From Trichaptum fuscoviolaceum (taxonomy: Eukaryota > Basidiomycota > Agaricomycetes > Hymenochaetales > Trichaptaceae): DNA of 64,000 nt. The notes beneath the pieces are model-generated. The model had not been told where the DNA came from and did no database searches. It saw only the letters and a list, made by a program, of their open reading frames with translations. The translations under genes and the position numbers were made by a program. Of the stretch, positions 35,337 to 47,574 are shown in pieces (within the stretch, counting starts at the first letter, position 1; the number at the start of each line of letters is the position of its first letter). The DNA is taken from the NCBI GenBank assembly GCA_910574455.1, contig CAJSYZ010000011.1, positions 3,890,941-3,954,940 of the forward strand. The letters run 5' to 3'.

Positions 35337-37289
35337 GTGGCGACACTGAACTCCGAGTCGAGTTTTTATACCTGTCAGTATTATATCGGGATTCGGTCCA
35401 ACCCTCCTCTAGTTGGCAGATCGAACCATGATCGGCGGCGAAAAGAGGACCATCAACATCGGGGAAAAGAAAAGTTCTTGAACGTCCTCGACAACGACTG
35501 CCCTCTGATCGGGCAATGGCCCGTTTTGCTACCTATATGTGAAGACGCTTTTGATCGCTTTCACGTCAGGCATACCGTGACATGCATAGATATATGCAAG
35601 ATTGGATATCATAAAGACGGGAAGGGGGAAGACGGGAGGTCAGATCCTGTTGTCGTGTGGATTGGAGTAATACCGTCCGAGTTGGAGGTGCTTATGCCCT
35701 CCGACTACGAGAGGCCTGTTGGTGATGTTTATTGTGAATGCGCCGACGCGATTAGAAGCTCCATTCGCAAGCGCTGGACATTCAAGTTATCAGGGCGGTT
35801 CGAGGTAGAATTTCGCGAGGCCATAGAATTTCGTCTTGTCGACACCGACGAACAAGCTGATCATGATGCAGACCCCCTGGTCTATATGGCTATAAACCAA
35901 ATCCCACCTGAGACGTATGTCCCTGTACCTGATGTTGAACGACCGAATCCCGAACCTCAACCGAACGCTGCACCTCTCAGGGAAGTGGATGACGAAGTTT
36001 GGGGTCAGCTCGTCCTCATGCTGCCACCCGTTCCTGACCCCTCACAATCTGATCTGGGATCATTCATGCAACAGATGTTGCACAAGGTCCAGACCACTGT
36101 CTCACACGCTATATCGGTGCAACCAGGCGTTGCTGTCAGCCCCCGAGGAAAGCGATCGTACGGAACTCTGGGACTTGTTGTGCAGATTCCAGTTCAGTCG
36201 GAAGGACAGGAAGCCAGGCTTCTATCGCACTTCATAACGTGTCGTCATGTATTGCTTCCAGACACCATCTCACATATCGACAATAGAGTCGAGAACGCCA
36301 CCGCCTACAACTTGAAACGCGTGCAAATTGCACCTACGATCCACTACGATTATGTTTACAAATCGTACCTGAGTTCGGTGGAGGAGGAACTTCTAGAGAA
36401 ATTGTTACGCCATGCACAGACCCGGGTTGACTACGTACAGGCTATAGCAGACGTGCAACAAGTAAGGAGCGAACTGAACAACTTCAAAACTCAGCTTCAG
36501 ACATGGCATGCGGATACTAGTGACAACTCAAACACCCTGGTCATCGGCGCAGTAGTCTATTCGCCTTCACCAAGGCGCGAGAACTACCGAAGCATGTACG
36601 ACCGCGATATTGCTGTCGTCCAGCTGTGCCATACCGTAATGGCTAACACAGTGGTCCCATACTATAACGTTTTGAACTTCGGTATCTACGCGCAGGACAA
36701 CACTATTTTGAACAGGATACGAACATTTTTCAATGAGCAACATGAGTTATATCCCGAAAATAACTCGTTGCCTATCAGGGCCGATATCATCCCGAGCGCT
36801 GAGATGAATGTTTCGATCCCAGTTATAAAAGCTGGTGCTTCCACCGGTGTGACAGTCGGCATGGCCAACCCTATGGAGGCAATCTCCTTCGTCCGCGTCA
36901 ATGTGTGCTATCGCAACAACCGTCCCACATACATTCTCACGTATGACCAACACCTGTACTGGACCGTGTATTCGCCGCTATCGGACGTCTTCTCGACAGC
37001 AGGTGATTCTGGAGCTGTCGTCGCTGACTTACGAGGACGGTGGGGAGGTCTCGTCGCATCTGGGGTCGGGGTTGATGAAGATCGACTCGACATAACATAT
37101 ACAATCCCTGCTTTCGCAATCCTCGAGCAACTCTATAATGAGGCTGAATTCCCCAGAATTATAATACCTCAGGCTCAGGCTGACACTGACCCGGACTTGG
37201 ACCCGCACCTTGAAGTTGACAGCGAGAGCAAGTCCGAATCGACGTTGCCTATCTATTTTTTCCCCTTCACTTGTCCATCTCTCCACTAG
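35337..37289 (+). CDS. PA-clan (trypsin-like) serine protease, transposon cargo
   Basis: Uninterrupted frame of 650 residues. The N-terminal part (VLDNDCPLIGQWPVLLP, RFHVRHTVTCIDICKIGY, VVVWIGVIPSELEVL) belongs to a family I know from agaricomycete hypothetical proteins that end in a chymotrypsin-fold domain. The catalytic triad is visible: His304 in FITCRHVLLPD, Asp near 424 in YDRDIAVVQL, and Ser near 558 in TAGDSGAVV. GASTGVTVGMANPMEA precedes the Ser motif. There is no signal peptide, so it is probably intracellular. The ATG at 35337 is only the first in the open frame; paralogues suggest extra 5' exons. Of the three copies it is the only one without a frameshift. Its role for the element is unknown. 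Confidence 0.75.
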   Translation: MATLNSESSFYTCQYYIGIRSNPPLVGRSNHDRRRKEDHQHRGKEKFLNVLDNDCPLIGQWPVLLPICEDAFDRFHVRHTVTCIDICKIGYHKDGKGEDGRSDPVVVWIGVIPSELEVLMPSDYERPVGDVYCECADAIRSSIRKRWTFKLSGRFEVEFREAIEFRLVDTDEQADHDADPLVYMAINQIPPETYVPVPDVERPNPEPQPNAAPLREVDDEVWGQLVLMLPPVPDPSQSDLGSFMQQMLHKVQTTVSHAISVQPGVAVSPRGKRSYGTLGLVVQIPVQSEGQEARLLSHFITCRHVLLPDTISHIDNRVENATAYNLKRVQIAPTIHYDYVYKSYLSSVEEELLEKLLRHAQTRVDYVQAIADVQQVRSELNNFKTQLQTWHADTSDNSNTLVIGAVVYSPSPRRENYRSMYDRDIAVVQLCHTVMANTVVPYYNVLNFGIYAQDNTILNRIRTFFNEQHELYPENNSLPIRADIIPSAEMNVSIPVIKAGASTGVTVGMANPMEAISFVRVNVCYRNNRPTYILTYDQHLYWTVYSPLSDVFSTAGDSGAVVADLRGRWGGLVASGVGVDEDRLDITYTIPAFAILEQLYNEAEFPRIIIPQAQADTDPDLDPHLEVDSESKSESTLPIYFFPFTCPSLH

Positions 37290-37556
37290 CATACTGGTTT
37301 TGTTGGTTTTATTGCGTGCCCTTACTTAGTAGTTGCAAATTGTGATACAAAAATATCATGATGTTCCAAAGCTGTTACAACTTCAATCTTGCAGATCAAA
37401 CCTTGAAATGGGTAAAGTTCTAGTTCAAGTAGAGCTCCAATTGTTGAACGTAAAGTCAGATTGGGCATAGTGACTTATAACGTGAACTTGAAGGCATCTA
37501 AATCGTACTCAGCCTAAGTAGTATCACAGCCTCCTGAGTGATTGCCAGTGCTATCT

Positions 37557-37660
37557 TCGACCCGGAGTCGCAACTCCGACTCGGAGTCGGAGTCACTGGA
37601 CTCCGAGTCGTCACTGGCACTCCCAGGCACTCCCCAGCCTCTGAGGCTCAGGCTGCCACT
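37557..37660. repeat. Cluster of GACTC-N-GAGTC and CACTGGCA palindromes
   Basis: Densest island of the element's short palindromes: repeated CCGACTCGGAGTCGGAGTC-like units, CACTGGCACTCCC, and CTGAGGCTCAGGCTG. No coding frame explains it. Similar motifs recur at about 27730, 29040, 33360, 33760, 35340, 41205 and 44700-44850. Confidence 0.75.
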
Positions 37661-37763
37661 GAGTGCCGGCGTGGCAACTTGAACACTACTAATATAAGAG
37701 CGCCGCCAGTGTCTTCCACTGGCACCCCCACCCTCTCAGGCTTCCCACTATCAGTTGGTAACA

Positions 37764-40700
37764 ATGTCGGATGTCGTGCAACTTGAATTTGACGTATGCC
37801 CTTCTTTCAAAGTTCATATATTGCTATCCGTATTTACCTGTTGCTCTCAACTCGAAGGCAAAGATAGTACCACTCCGACGCGATGCCACTGGCAGTGACG
37901 GCGCACAGGCTGACTCCCACTCACTGGCAGGATGGCAGTCGGAAATTTACAAACTAATATACAATGTGTGTTTTGTACTATGCCACAAGAATTGTTTGGT
38001 GGCCTCTTACTAAGTTATACTGACATTCTGCCTTTCGCTTCTGCTCAAGCTTTCCAACCTTACTCCTGACAAGAGAGACTTCATCCAACAATTGATGCAG
38101 CCAAACTTACCGACTAGTAGCAACAACAATTCAAACGCCGAACTTGAAGTAAAATGTCTTGATATTTCTTTTAATCTGCCATGATGTTGATGTGTTCCCC
38201 CTTCTTACTTGTTTCAACACTGCCTGACATCAAGATAACGTTTGTTTACAATGGCAAAAAAGTTAACAACCGAGTATGTCCTGTTCTCATTCTCCCTGTT
38301 CCATCTCTATCTCACTGGCAAGCAGGATTCTGCCGATGCTGCGGTTGCCTCGCCAGTTCGCGAAACGCAATTGTCAAAGATTGATGACAGCGTAAACGTA
38401 TGTCGTGCTACTTTTGTTTGTTATCATGCATAATGAATTCTCATCGTCTCATCTAAAGACGTCCAATGCGCCTCCAGTAGACAGTAAGCAGAAGTTGCCG
38501 CCACGAGTGACACAAGAGACGTCCTCGGGAGTGAAACAACTCAGCCTGAGTTCCGGTATCGCTACAAGCAAGGAAGACTCTCAGGCTACCGATACTGCGG
38601 TGGCCGCGCCAGTTCGCGAAACGCAATTGTCGAAGATTGGTGACATCGTAGATGTATGTCGTGCTATGTCATTTGCTTTTTCCCCAGCCATGCTGATTTG
38701 TTACCGTTTCCCCTTCTGCCTCCATTAGACGTTCAATGGACCCCCAGTACATGGTGTATGGCCGGTACCTCTACCGCCGCCACTGGCAGTGACACAGAAG
38801 ACAATCCCGGATACGACCCTTCTCACAGACAGTTCTAATATCATATCATTGGAAGCGAAAAAACCTGTGAAGACTCGGAGGATTTGGGATCTGAAGGATC
38901 ATCTCAATTATTACTGGGGATGTCCGACCAACGCTGTTCCTGTCGGGCGTAGTGGATTTTTTGTGGGACGCCAGGGGAACATTCCGGGACCCATAAGCGC
39001 GAGAAAGCGATGAAGCACATAAACGTCCTTGACAACAACTGCCCTCTGATCGGGCAATGGCCCATTTTGCTACCTATATTTGAAGACGCTTTTGATCGCT
39101 TTCACGTCAGGCATACCGTGACATGCATAGATATATGCAAGATTGGATATCATAAAGACGGGAAGGGGGAAGACGGGAGGTCAGACCTGTTGTCGTGTGG
39201 ATTGGAGTAATACCGTCCGAGTTGGAGGTGCTTATGCCCTCCGACTACGAGAGGCCTGTTGGTGATGTTTATTGTGAATGCGCCGACGCGATTAGAAGCT
39301 CCATTCGCAAGCGCTGGACATTATCAGGGCGGTTCGAGGTAGAATTTCGCGAGGCCATTCCTCAGTCCTGTTCCGCAAGTGGGGTGGTACCAACCCCTAA
39401 TCCCCTGGACGACGGAAAACCTCTCGAACACGAACAACTACCTGGCCCCGTACCAGCACCTGGACAATCACATGTAGTCGATGGCCTTGCCGCTCCCGCG
39501 TCTGGGTTCGGAAGTCTCGGCCAAGAAACCAAGGACCCGACAGAGAACGTTTCCTTACCTTGTTTTCGACCACTGGCACCTGATACCATAATTCCGGACA
39601 GCACGGCTCTCGTCCTTCCGCCCGATAAACTATTGATTGGAGACCCCAGTAAACCCAGATCTCCTGAATCTATAATTAAGTCTCTAGAGGCATACACTTC
39701 AACCCTTCGAGGAACAAGCATAGGAGTTAGTGGTCAGGACACTTTCAGTACATGGGGTCCCATCATCAAATTTCAGGGGTTGGATAAACTGTTCAGTTTG
39801 ATTAACGGACATGCTATATTTTCCGCCTCTAGTGAAACTACCATCAACGAACTAGTGGACGCCGTTGAAAACCCAGCTGACGAGGACCAGCGTGTATCAG
39901 ACGTCGAGGACAAGCGTGAACTATATCTAGTCCATATTCTACCTGATGCCTACCGTTCCTTTATCGACAACGAATTCTGTCGAGCGTTAAATGAGCTTGG
40001 AAGACAAAGGCAGAGATGAAAGAACGACTTGACAAACTGGAATTGATCTCGAAGGATTTACAAGCAGATGGTAGCGGAAGCATCGCAGTCCCAAGCGCTA
40101 AGTATGCTCCTTATGGTGGAATGACAATCAACATTTCCCAAGAAATCGAAATAGCCTCTGCGCTCTCCAAATCTACCACTAAAGCAATGGGGGACTATCG
40201 CGAAATCCATCGGAAGGTTTACGAAAATTTCAACCTACTCGAACCTAATGGGACTCGCGCTGGGACCATTGGCTATGTTGGCTATTCGCATTCAGGCTCG
40301 CAGACCTGTGCCGAGATTGGGCATGAATTCGGTTTCAATTCTGAGTTTGCCCTCGTGCAGCTGTTCGACAAGAAAGTCAATGAAACGAACTTTCAGTGTA
40401 ATGTCATTCACTTCGGGCAGCATCCTGAGACCAACATCGAGTGTATTCGGTCGGCCTATGGAAAAGCAAAGGTTCCGTACCCTACGAATGAACGTCTCGA
40501 AATCAAGTCAGGGTATATCGAAAGGTCGGATCAATTCAATCATGAGATTGCGGTGTTAAAGGCTGGTGCTACCACTGGTGTAACAGTTGGATATGCGAAC
40601 CCGATGGAGTCTGCGATCTACGCAGTCATAAATAGGACACTCGGCGGCAACCCGACGAATCCGCCACTGGCAAAGTTGAAAAAAGGAGCTGCACGCCTTG

Positions 40701-40945
40701 TCTGGAATATACCTTCAAAATACGACTACTGTTTCGCAAAAAGTGGTGATTCTGGTTCTCTGATTGCTACCTTGGACGGCAAATGGGGCGGAATAATTAC
40801 CGAAACTTGTGTCAAGGGTCTTCAAGTTAGCACAGGTGCTGACAACGGCGATTTCACCTACGCGCTCCCAGCATTCGCTATTGATGAGATGCTTACCTAT
40901 GCCAAATTTCCGCCGATCGTTGTACCAACAACACGCAAGGACTGA
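37764..40945 (+). pseudogene. PA-clan protease gene, copy B, frame-shifted
   Basis: Multi-exon gene starting MSDVVQLEFD at 37764, with small phase-0 exons (including SPVRETQLSKI) before the long last exon. Compared with copy C it lacks one base at three places: near 38993 (GGACCCAT against GGACCGCAT), near 39186 (CAGACC against CAGATCC) and near 40017 (GATGAAAG against GATGCAAAG). The last change creates a TGA. The 3' end is intact, with GDSGSLIATL and DGKWGGII. If the indels are real, the copy cannot make full-length protease. Their single-base nature in an otherwise nearly identical duplicate also fits assembly error. Confidence 0.75.
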
Positions 40946-41095
40946 CTCTGAACAATGTATCTTTACTTTGTTAATCTGTCTTTCTTCCGCATTCCTCCAC
41001 TACTATTCTTACTAGTTTCATGCTTTTCTGCTTTTGTTGTGTGTTGTTGTACGCTAGTACTAATGGAATATCTGTTGCGAACTTGAGCATTGAGC
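38232..41095 (+). repeat. Tandem duplication within transposon, unit B
   Basis: Nearly identical to 41773-44660, about 3.56 kb downstream. It covers the 3' exons of the protease gene, all introns between them and the 3' flank. Differences are a handful of substitutions and single-base indels, so the duplication is recent. Confidence 0.9.
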
Positions 41096-41337
41096 CTGAA
41101 CGACTCTAGTATAGTGATATTCTTACTACTAGTACTACTAGGTTCAAGTTAGCCTCACTGCTCTATTTCAAGTTCAAGTTTGCCTAGTACTACGGTCCGA
41201 TATGGACTCCGAGTCGGAGTCGTCACGCCACATCATCATGATCATCACAGTACTATACTACTACTAGTAGTATAAGAACGGTGTCCTGTCTTCAAATCTT
41301 GCCTCTCCACTCTCAGGTTTCCTATCAGTGGATAAGA

Positions 41338-44300
41338 ATGTCGAAGTCCGACTTCAGTCTGAATTTTAAAGTATGTCCTTCTTTCTTGTATCGCTGTACT
41401 GGTATTGACTTGTTATTCCCCACTTCACCCCGACACTATTATCTTTATTCTGGAAGGTCATTGTTGCACTAGAGCGCAGTGACACTCGCATAATATTTGA
41501 TGTATGTCTTGTTGTCTCAGGCTTATGCAATTTTTGTGTAGTGCCGGTGGCTTCAAGTTCTTATTAGGTTTTACTGATATTCTATCTTTCTCTCTTCTCA
41601 ACTTGAAGCTGTCCAACATTCCTGCTCAACGGAGAGCCGCTACTACGGAACAATTGTTACGGTTACATTACGATCCTAACAACAAGGCAAAGGTCAAAGT
41701 ACGATTCACTAATTTATTCTTATCTGTCATGTTGAGTTGACCCCTCTCCATCTGCCTCAACATTGCATCACCAAGATAACGTTTGTTTACGATGGCAAAA
41801 AAGTTAACAACCGAGTATGTCCTGTTCTCATTCTCCCTGTTCCACGCTGATTTGTCTCTTTCCCCCATCTCTATCTCACTGGCAAGCAGGATTCTGCCGA
41901 TGCTGCGGTTGCCTCGCCAGTTCGCGAAACGCAATTGTCAAAGATTGATGACAGCGTAAACGTATGTCGTGCTACTTTTGTTTGTTATCATGCATAATGA
42001 ATTCTCATCGTCTCATCTAAAGACGTCCAATGCGCCTCCAGTAGACAGTAAGCAGAAGTTGCCGCCACGAGTGACACAAGAGACGTCCTCGGGAGTGAAA
42101 CAACTCAGCCTGAGTTCCGGTATCGCTACAAGCAAGGAAGACTCTCAGGCTACCGATACTGCGGTGGCCGCGCCAGTTCGCGAAACGCAATTGTCGAAGA
42201 TTGGTGACATTGTAGATGTATGTCGTGCTATGTCATTTGCTTTTTCCCCAGCCATGCTGATTTGTTACCGTTTCCCCTTCTGCCTCCATTAGACGTTCAA
42301 TGGACCCCCAGTACATGGTGTATGGCCGGTACCTCTACCGCCGCCACTGGCAGTGACACAGAAGACAATCCCGGATACGACCCTTCTCACAGACAGTTCT
42401 AATATCATATCATTGGAAGCGAAAAAACCTGTGAAGACTCGGAGGATTTGGGATCTGAAGGATCATCTCAATTATTACTGGGGATGTCCGACCAACGCTG
42501 TTCCTGTCGGGCGTAGTGGATTTTTTGTGGGACGCCAGGGGAACATTCCGGGACCGCATAAGCGCGAGAAAGCGATGAAGCACATAAACGTCCTTGACAA
42601 CAACTGCCCTCTGATCGGGCAATGGCCCGTTTTGCTACCTATATTTGAAGACGCTTTTGATCGCTTTCACGTCAGGCATACCGTGACATGCATAGATATA
42701 TGCAAGATTGGATATCATAAAGACGGGAAGGGGGAAGACGGGAGGTCAGATCCTGTTGTCGTGTGGATTGGAGTAATACCGTCCGAGTTGGAGGTGCTTA
42801 TGCCCTCCGACTACGAGAGGCCTGTTGGTGATGTTTATTGTGAATGCGCCGACGCGATTAGAAGCTCCATTCGCAAGCGCTGGACATTATCAGGGCGGTT
42901 CGAGGTAGAATTTCGCGAGGCCATTCCTCAGTCCTGTTCCGCAAGTGGGGTGGTACCAACCCCTAATCCCCTGGACGACGGAAAACCTCTCGAACACGAA
43001 CAACTACCTGGCCCCGTACCAGCACCTGGACAATCACATGTAGTCGATGGCCTTGCCGCTCCCGCGTCTGGGTTCGGAAGTCTCGGCCAAGAAACCAAGG
43101 ACCCGACAGAGAACGTTTCCTTACCTTGTTTTCGACCACTGGCACCTGATACCATAATTCCGGACAGCACGGCTCTCGTCCTTCCGCCCGATAAACTATT
43201 GATTGGAGACCCCAGTAAACCCAGATCTCCTGAATCTATAATTAAGTCTCTAGAGGCATACACTTCAACCCTTCGAGGAACAAGCATAGGAGTTAGTGGT
43301 CAGGACACTTTCAGTACATGGGGTCCCATCATCAAATTTCAGGGGTTGGATAAACTGTTCAGTTTGATTAACGGACATGCTATATTTTCCGCCTCTAGTG
43401 AAACTACCATCAACGAACTAGTGGACGCCGTTGAAAACCCAGCTGACGAGGACCAGCGTGTATCAGACGTCGAGGACAAGCGTGAACTATATCTAGTCCA
43501 TATTCTACCTGATGCCTACCGTTCCTTTATCGACAACGAATTCTGTCGAGCGTTAAATGAGCTTGGAAGACAAAGGCAGAGATGCAAAGAACGACTTGAC
43601 AAACTGGAATTGATCTCGAAGGATTTACAAGCAGATGGTAGCGGAAGCATCGCAGTCCCAAGCGCTAAGTATGCTCCTTATGGTGGAATGACAATCAACA
43701 TTTCCCAAGAAATCGAAATAGCCTCTGCGCTCTCCAAATCTACCACTAAAGCAATGGGGGACTATCGCGAAATCCATCGGAAGGTTTACGAAAATTTCAA
43801 CCTACTCGAACCTAATGGGACTCGCGCTGGGACCATTGGCTATGTTGGCTATTCGCATTCAGGCTCGCAGACCTGTGCCGAGATTGGGCATGAATTCGGT
43901 TTCAATTCTGAGTTTGCCCTCGTGCAGCTGTTCGACAAGAAAGTCAATGAAACGAACTTTCAGTGTAATGTCATTCACTTCGGGCAGCATCCTGAGACCA
44001 ACATCGAGTGTATTCGGTCGGCCTATGGAAAAGCAAAGGTTCCGTACCCTACGAATGAACGTCTCGAAATCAAGTCAGGGTATATCGAAAGGTCGGATCA
44101 ATTCAATCATGAGATTGCGGTGTTAAAGGCTGGTGCTACCACTGGTGTAACAGTTGGATATGCGAACCCGATGGAGTCTGCGATCTACGCAGTCATAAAT
44201 AGGACACTCGGCGGCAACCCGACGAATCCGCCACTGGCAAAGTTGAAAAAAGGAGCTGCACGCCTTGTCTGGAATATACCTTCAAAATACGACTACTGTT

Positions 44301-44510
44301 TCGCAAAAAGTGGTGATTCTGGTTCTCTGATTGCTACCTTGGAGGCAAATGGGGCGGAATAATTACCGAAACTTGTGTCAAGGGTCTTCAAGTTAGCACA
44401 GGTGCTGACAACGGCGATTTCACCTACGCGCTCCCAGCATTCGCTATTGATGAGATGCTTACCTATGCCAAATTTCCGCCGATCGTTGTACCAACAACAC
44501 GCAAGGACTG
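41338..44510 (+). pseudogene. PA-clan protease gene, copy C, truncated by frameshift
   Basis: Exons start at 41338 (MSKSDFSLNFK), then 41457-41501 and further small phase-0 exons with LLRLHYDPNNKAK, ITFVYDGKKVNN and SPVRETQLSKI, leading into the long final exon from about 42294. The long frame is open to 44362. It contains GWDL-like WDLKDHLNYYWGC, CPLIGQWPVLLP and VVVWIGVIPSEL, and reaches the Ser motif SGDSGSLIATL. There a missing base (TTGGAGG against TTGGACGG in copy B) ends the protein after EANGAE, removing about 50 residues after the catalytic Ser. Otherwise it is the most complete of the two tandem copies. A sequencing or assembly error at this base cannot be excluded. Confidence 0.75.
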
Positions 44511-44660
44511 ACTCTGAACAATGTATCTTTACTTTGTTAATCTGTCTTTCTTCCGCATTCCTCCACTACTATTCTTACTAGTTTCATGCTTTTCTGCTTT
44601 TGTTGTGTGTTGTTGTACGCTAGTACTAATGGAATATCTGTTGCGAACTTGAGTATTGAG
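41773..44660 (+). repeat. Tandem duplication within transposon, unit C
   Basis: Partner of 38232-41095. The region between the units (41096-41772) holds the first exons of copy C and resembles 37700-38230, so the original duplicated unit was larger and its 5' part has diverged faster. Confidence 0.9.
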
Positions 44661-44679
44661 CCTGAACGACTCTTGTAGT

Positions 44680-44860
44680 AGCACTACTATTCTTAGTAGC
44701 AGTTTCAAACTGAGTCACTGGCACGCCACCACTCAGATAGTAGTAGCCTGCCAGTGAGTACTCTACGTAGTACTACTACTCGCTTCAAGAAGAGGACACT
44801 CAGCCTGAGGCTGACACTAGTACTACTACTACTACTACTAGTAGTAGTACTACTTCTAAA
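44680..44860. repeat. ACTACTAGTAGTA triplet and palindrome cluster
   Basis: Runs of TACTAC and TAGTAG around ACTAGT palindromes, mixed with CACTGGCA and CAGCCTGAGGCTG motifs. Able to form hairpins. No coding frame. Confidence 0.7.
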
Positions 44861-44881
44861 TCTGCAACTCTGCTGCCTGAA

Positions 44882-47574
44882 ATGTTAAACTCGAACTTCG
44901 AACCCTCAGGCTCTCGCCACCGCTGTGACTGGCTCCTGACGACGCGATCCAGGAGCCTGAGTCCCACCTGCAGTTGTGGTCATTGTGTCTGGCGCTGCGG
45001 CCTTACTACTAACAGTGTCACACCTGTATCGTCGTCTCTGGCAGCTGGCACTCAAGCACACCGGTATCAGGAGTTAGGTCAAGAACTTGAAGAACAACAA
45101 GAAGTCTCGGACGACCCAGGTTGCTCGCACCAGTACCATACTACTCATACTACACTGGCACAGGACCGAGGTAGACCCACGCGGGTTGACTCCAGACGTA
45201 CTCGCAGCCCGAGACGTAGCCTGAGGTCTTCCGAGGTTCCAAACAACATCATGCAATTCCAGAAACAGCATGATGCCACGCATTGTACTCGCAGCAGTGG
45301 TATCTCAAAGTCGCTGAATCAGTGGGACCAATTGCATCGACACCAACCAACATCGCGGCGAACTTCTTATAGGAAGGACTTGACGCCATCCCACTCGGCT
45401 CCTCCAAGTCAACGATCTGACAGCGCCGGGGGAGGGCGAGCTCAGTCTATGAGTCTCTTAGACAGCCCGAGGGGTAAGGCGATGGAGGCGCAAAATGGTC
45501 CGGTGGAATATACTCTTGATAATGTGGAAGGCCCAAGAAAGGAACCTGTCTGGGGGGTCAAAGCTGAGATCAACGAGTCAAAGTCGGCTCCTTCAGGTAT
45601 TAACTTATCTCAATTGATATCTATGGATAATTGCTTATTAGCGCAAATTATAAGCCTTTATCGCTATGGCAACTCTTAAACAAGATATAATTCGGCAAAA
45701 GGATATACACAGGTGTCTATCTTCCGGAACGAATGAACACGACGAGGCCATGCAAAATAGTTGTGATTTAAGTGTATTGGATCCTGCTAGGACGGGAGAG
45801 CAAGGAGGGCAAGAGACAGGACAGGATGCATCAGTCGTGCAGACGGAAGACGAGGATCTTCGTGCAGAGGTAGCCGCTCTGAGAAACGAGGTGACGGAAA
45901 TGAAGAAGGCATACCATGCAAAGTTTCAAGAACTCACGAGACTTAGCGAATCCTTCAGTAAACAGGAGAAGCTCGTCGAAGAGGTTTTTGAAACTGTCGA
46001 TCTATTATGTGAAAGTGTTGATGGGGTATGTAATGGTCATACTTCTTAACATTGATTCTAAACGTCTGACAGTCTTCATCTAGAATCAAGTGGCGAAGGA
46101 TGGGGTGACCTTGAGGTCTTTCCTGGAGGACCTTCAACGCTATGTTGTTCACGGCTCGTTTTTCCTCCTTCCCTTTGAGAAGTCTGAGAGGGAAGCTTGC
46201 CTTCAGTTCCGAGGCCAGCGAAAGATAGAATGGATGAGCTTCAACCTTCAGATGAAACATATTTTTGTGAACTATCATAAAACTCTTCATGGCGAAGGAA
46301 ATTCTCTCCGTCTGATTCAATCGAGGTCCCCATTGGGAGAAAGTCTATATCCGATGGACGAAAGAACGCGCTTTCGAGAAAGAGGACCTCTGCCCAGTCT
46401 GCGAGAGCAGAAGTACTGTCTGAATTACACTGACAACAAACTCGAGCTTCCCATATTTAAGTCTGGGATATTCTATTTCTTCATCCCCTTGTTCCTAGCC
46501 CATTACGTTGCGTATAGGAACCACATCGAACTTCTGGACGAGATGATTCACGTGTTCCGCAACCGCATTGAACTGCACGAGAGGGAAGGAGGACGGGCAG
46601 GAGGATCACACGATTACCAGACGCCGGCGCAAAAAGCGTGTATTATTTTTACCAGCAACGAGGATATCTATCCGGATGGGTATGATCGATGGCCATCTGT
46701 GGGGGCGATTGATTTGAACCGTTTACTGATATTGGTGAAACGCGACCTATCGGCACGGGAGGTGAACAGCAAAAATATCGATGTCAAACTTCAAGAGGCA
46801 ATTGCTGTTTTCCAAGGCAGCGATATGCTTGCGTCCAAGGACTTACAGAAGGAATTGGAACCAACTGTAGCGCCCTTTCGCCAGCAACGTATGGCTGCAT
46901 TCGAGGGGCACCGTAAACGATTGGATCGAAGTATGGATTCGACAAATCTACGAAAGCAAGGACCTGAAGTTCATTCATCTGGCTACATACGTGACCATCA
47001 CAAGCGTGCCCTTCCGGATCACACAGATGTTATGGATGATCCTCAGAGGAAACGTCCCCGCAACTCTGACAATGAAGTGGTCCCTCCCGAACCCCAGACA
47101 TTGAACTTCTATTCTTCGGCTTTGAATAAGGCGGAAAATACCCAGAGAGCTCTAATTCATGGATATACGACAGTGAAAAGATGGCTCGCGATAGTTACCA
47201 ATGATGAAATCTTCAAGCACGTCGTGAACAAGAAATCTGTTATGGGCAAAGCACTGAATGCGATCGCACATGAGCGAGAGTGGAGTGTCGAGAAGATTTA
47301 TGAATCCGCTACAAGGCTGTCAAGTCTGTTCGCTTCAGATGCCGAGGAATCCGACGGAACGCCCCTCTCAGAAACCGAGAAAGCAAAGTTCACAGACGCG
47401 TTTCGGGAGGTGGTCGCAGGTGTTTATGAGGTCAGCGGTGATCTTTTGGGTCCTGACTTACCACCTCCACCAAATAATAATGGGCAGTTGAGAATTGCGG
47501 CTTTCATCTCACGCGCGAGGGCTTGGGACAGAGCCCGAAGAAAAACAGTTGAAATCGATAGTGGGATGTGCTGA
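44882..47574 (+). CDS. Large unrecognised transposon-borne protein
   Basis: Exons 44882-45596, 45655-46025 and 46084-47574 join in phase to 858 residues. The first exon is low-complexity and its start is weakly supported; a start at 45666 (MATLKQDII) would drop it. The second exon holds a coiled coil (LRAEVAALRNEVTEMKKAY). The third has an ordered region (WMSFNLQMKHIFVNYH, IFYFFIPLFLAHYVAYRNHIE), a basic stretch (QRKRPRNSDNE) that could be a nuclear signal, and a helical C-terminus (YTTVKRWLAIVTNDEIF). No catalytic or zinc motif is recognised. It lies between the protease array and the right end of the element and is probably element cargo. Confidence 0.6.
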
